A stretch of 14,614 nucleotides of DNA from Chloroflexota bacterium (GTDB taxonomy: Bacteria > Chloroflexota > UBA6077 > FW602-bin22 > JACQUS01), in the NCBI GenBank assembly GCA_016210125.1, contig JACQUS010000047.1, positions 1 through 14,614 on the forward strand. The letters run 5' to 3'. The notes under the pieces are model-generated. The model was not told the DNA's origin. It saw nothing but the letters and a program-made list of their open reading frames with translations, and did no database searches. Positions 14,115 to 14,614 of the stretch are shown in pieces. Position 1 is the stretch's first letter. Each line of letters opens with the position of its first letter. Position numbers and translations under genes: made by a program.

Positions 14115-14146
14115 GAGCCCCGGCAGGCTCGCCCGCAGCTCGCGGG
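14115..14146 (+). terminator. Two adjacent hairpins after the Wzy_C-TPR gene
   Basis: GAGCC-CCGGCA-GGCTC at 14115-14130 and CCCGC-AGCTC-GCGGG at 14132-14146, starting nine bases after the stop. No T tract. Together they probably end the transcript. Confidence 0.45.
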
Positions 14147-14286
14147 ACGAAGAGACCCACGTCCTGTTAGCACGCTCCATGATCATAGCCGTTCTGGGAG
14201 AAGCCTTGCGCACGTCTGGACCACGCCCCCCGGCGACGGGCGAAGACGCACGTCATCCGCGGACCAGGGCGTCGGCTCAGGCTGAC

Positions 14287-14324
14287 CCCCTAGAGACCCC
14301 TAAGAGACCCCTAAGAGACCCTTA
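14287..14324. repeat. 11-bp tandem repeats upstream of flagellin
   Basis: Units CCCCTAGAGA (14287-14296), CCCCTAAGAGA (14297-14307) and CCCCTAAGAGA (14308-14318), then a partial CCCTTA. The 11-bp period places each unit on the same DNA face. They lie 130-170 bp before the flagellin start. Confidence 0.7.
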
Positions 14325-14454
14325 TCGACTTCAGGGGAATGCCGAGCCTCACCCTAGGGGAATGGAGTAGCGCTGCCGCCTTCGCTCACCATCACCGGCC
14401 GGGGTGGGGGTAGAGGGGCGCAGCCCCCCGCAGTATGGGAAAGGAGGCCCTAGC

Positions 14455-14614
14455 GTGCGCATCAACACCAACATCATGGCCATCAACGCCCAGCGCAACC
14501 TGGGCTTGACGGGCATGATGCTCGCCAAATCCGTCGAGAGGCTCTCGTCCGGCTTACGCATCAACCGCGCCGCCGACGACGCCGCCGGCCTGAGCATCTC
14601 CGAGAAGCTCCGCG
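14455..14614 (+). CDS. fliC: Flagellin, N-terminal part (cut by window end)
   Basis: 53 codons plus one base are inside the window. The GTG start has AAAGGAGG seven bases ahead. The sequence opens MRINTNIMAINAQRNL, continues AKSVERLSSGLRINRAADDA and AGLSISEKLR, the conserved D0/D1 coiled-coil start of bacterial flagellins; SSGLRIN-A-DDAAGL-IS-K-R is the diagnostic block. It should polymerise into the flagellar filament after export through the flagellar type III apparatus. The organism is therefore probably motile. The rest of the gene lies to the right. Confidence 0.96.
   Translation, partial: MRINTNIMAINAQRNLGLTGMMLAKSVERLSSGLRINRAADDAAGLSISEKLR

Larger units (their letters stand above)
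14106..14454. other. Intergenic region before flagellin
   Basis: 349 bp without a gene. In order: two hairpins, 11-bp tandem repeats, paired AGGGGAATG repeats at 14333 and 14356, a GC-rich stretch with three G runs (14401-14418), and a strong Shine-Dalgarno site. I see no clear sigma28 promoter (TAAA with GCCGATAA) and no good sigma70 pair. Confidence 0.5.

Noticed and set aside
14287..14324. CRISPR array
   Set aside because: The repeats are 11 bp, directly abutting and without spacers.

Overview
The window is a high-GC, bacterial, chromosome-like stretch with leaderless or short-leader genes, frequent GTG/TTG starts and good Shine-Dalgarno sites. Several genes recall Chloroflexota, perhaps the Thermomicrobia/Sphaerobacter side: the Rel synthetase loop (MPKESMYQSLHTT), the Wzy_C-TPR membrane protein with an SQSRGPWLG motif, the small double zinc-ribbon protein and the AtuA-DUF4387 pair. 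This placement rests on remembered family resemblance and is an inference.

Left part (1-2822, plus strand): the 3' part of a gene cut by the window edge, belonging to a family I remember beside UGSC (seleno)proteins, then an AtuA-family protein and a DUF4387 protein, probably a catabolic cluster. Facing it (2884-3772, minus) is a two-gene unit: an unknown 93-residue protein and a dCTP deaminase, with a promoter whose -10 box lies inside an inverted repeat. A regulatory-looking gap (3773-4143) follows, then a plus-strand pair: a protein made of two ArsR-type C-terminal repeats without the usual DNA-binding domain, and a DUF1232 (YkvA-like) membrane protein.

Middle (4976-8972): a doubtful two-helix membrane ORF, then infA (translation initiation factor IF-1) and a double zinc-ribbon protein, all on the minus strand. 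The zinc-ribbon gene and the bifunctional (p)ppGpp synthetase/hydrolase gene rel are divergent, and each has a good sigma70-like promoter with 17-bp spacing. Rel converges on the most notable gene of the window: an 82-residue SelW/Rdx-family selenoprotein on the minus strand (8724-8972), with a CxxU motif encoded through an in-frame TGA and a plausible bacterial SECIS hairpin just after it. Ordinary gene calling breaks this gene at the TGA.

Right part (8973-14614, plus strand): a degenerate stretch with a possible serine-recombinase remnant, a secreted Ig-like/jelly-roll protein with lower GC than its neighbours, a strong hairpin, a large O-antigen-ligase-like (Wzy_C) membrane protein with C-terminal TPRs, and the first 53 codons of a flagellin gene cut by the window end. 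The flagellin leader region carries 11-bp tandem repeats. The Wzy_C protein beside flagellin raises the possibility of surface or flagellar glycosylation. No rRNA, tRNA, intact insertion sequence or CRISPR array was seen.
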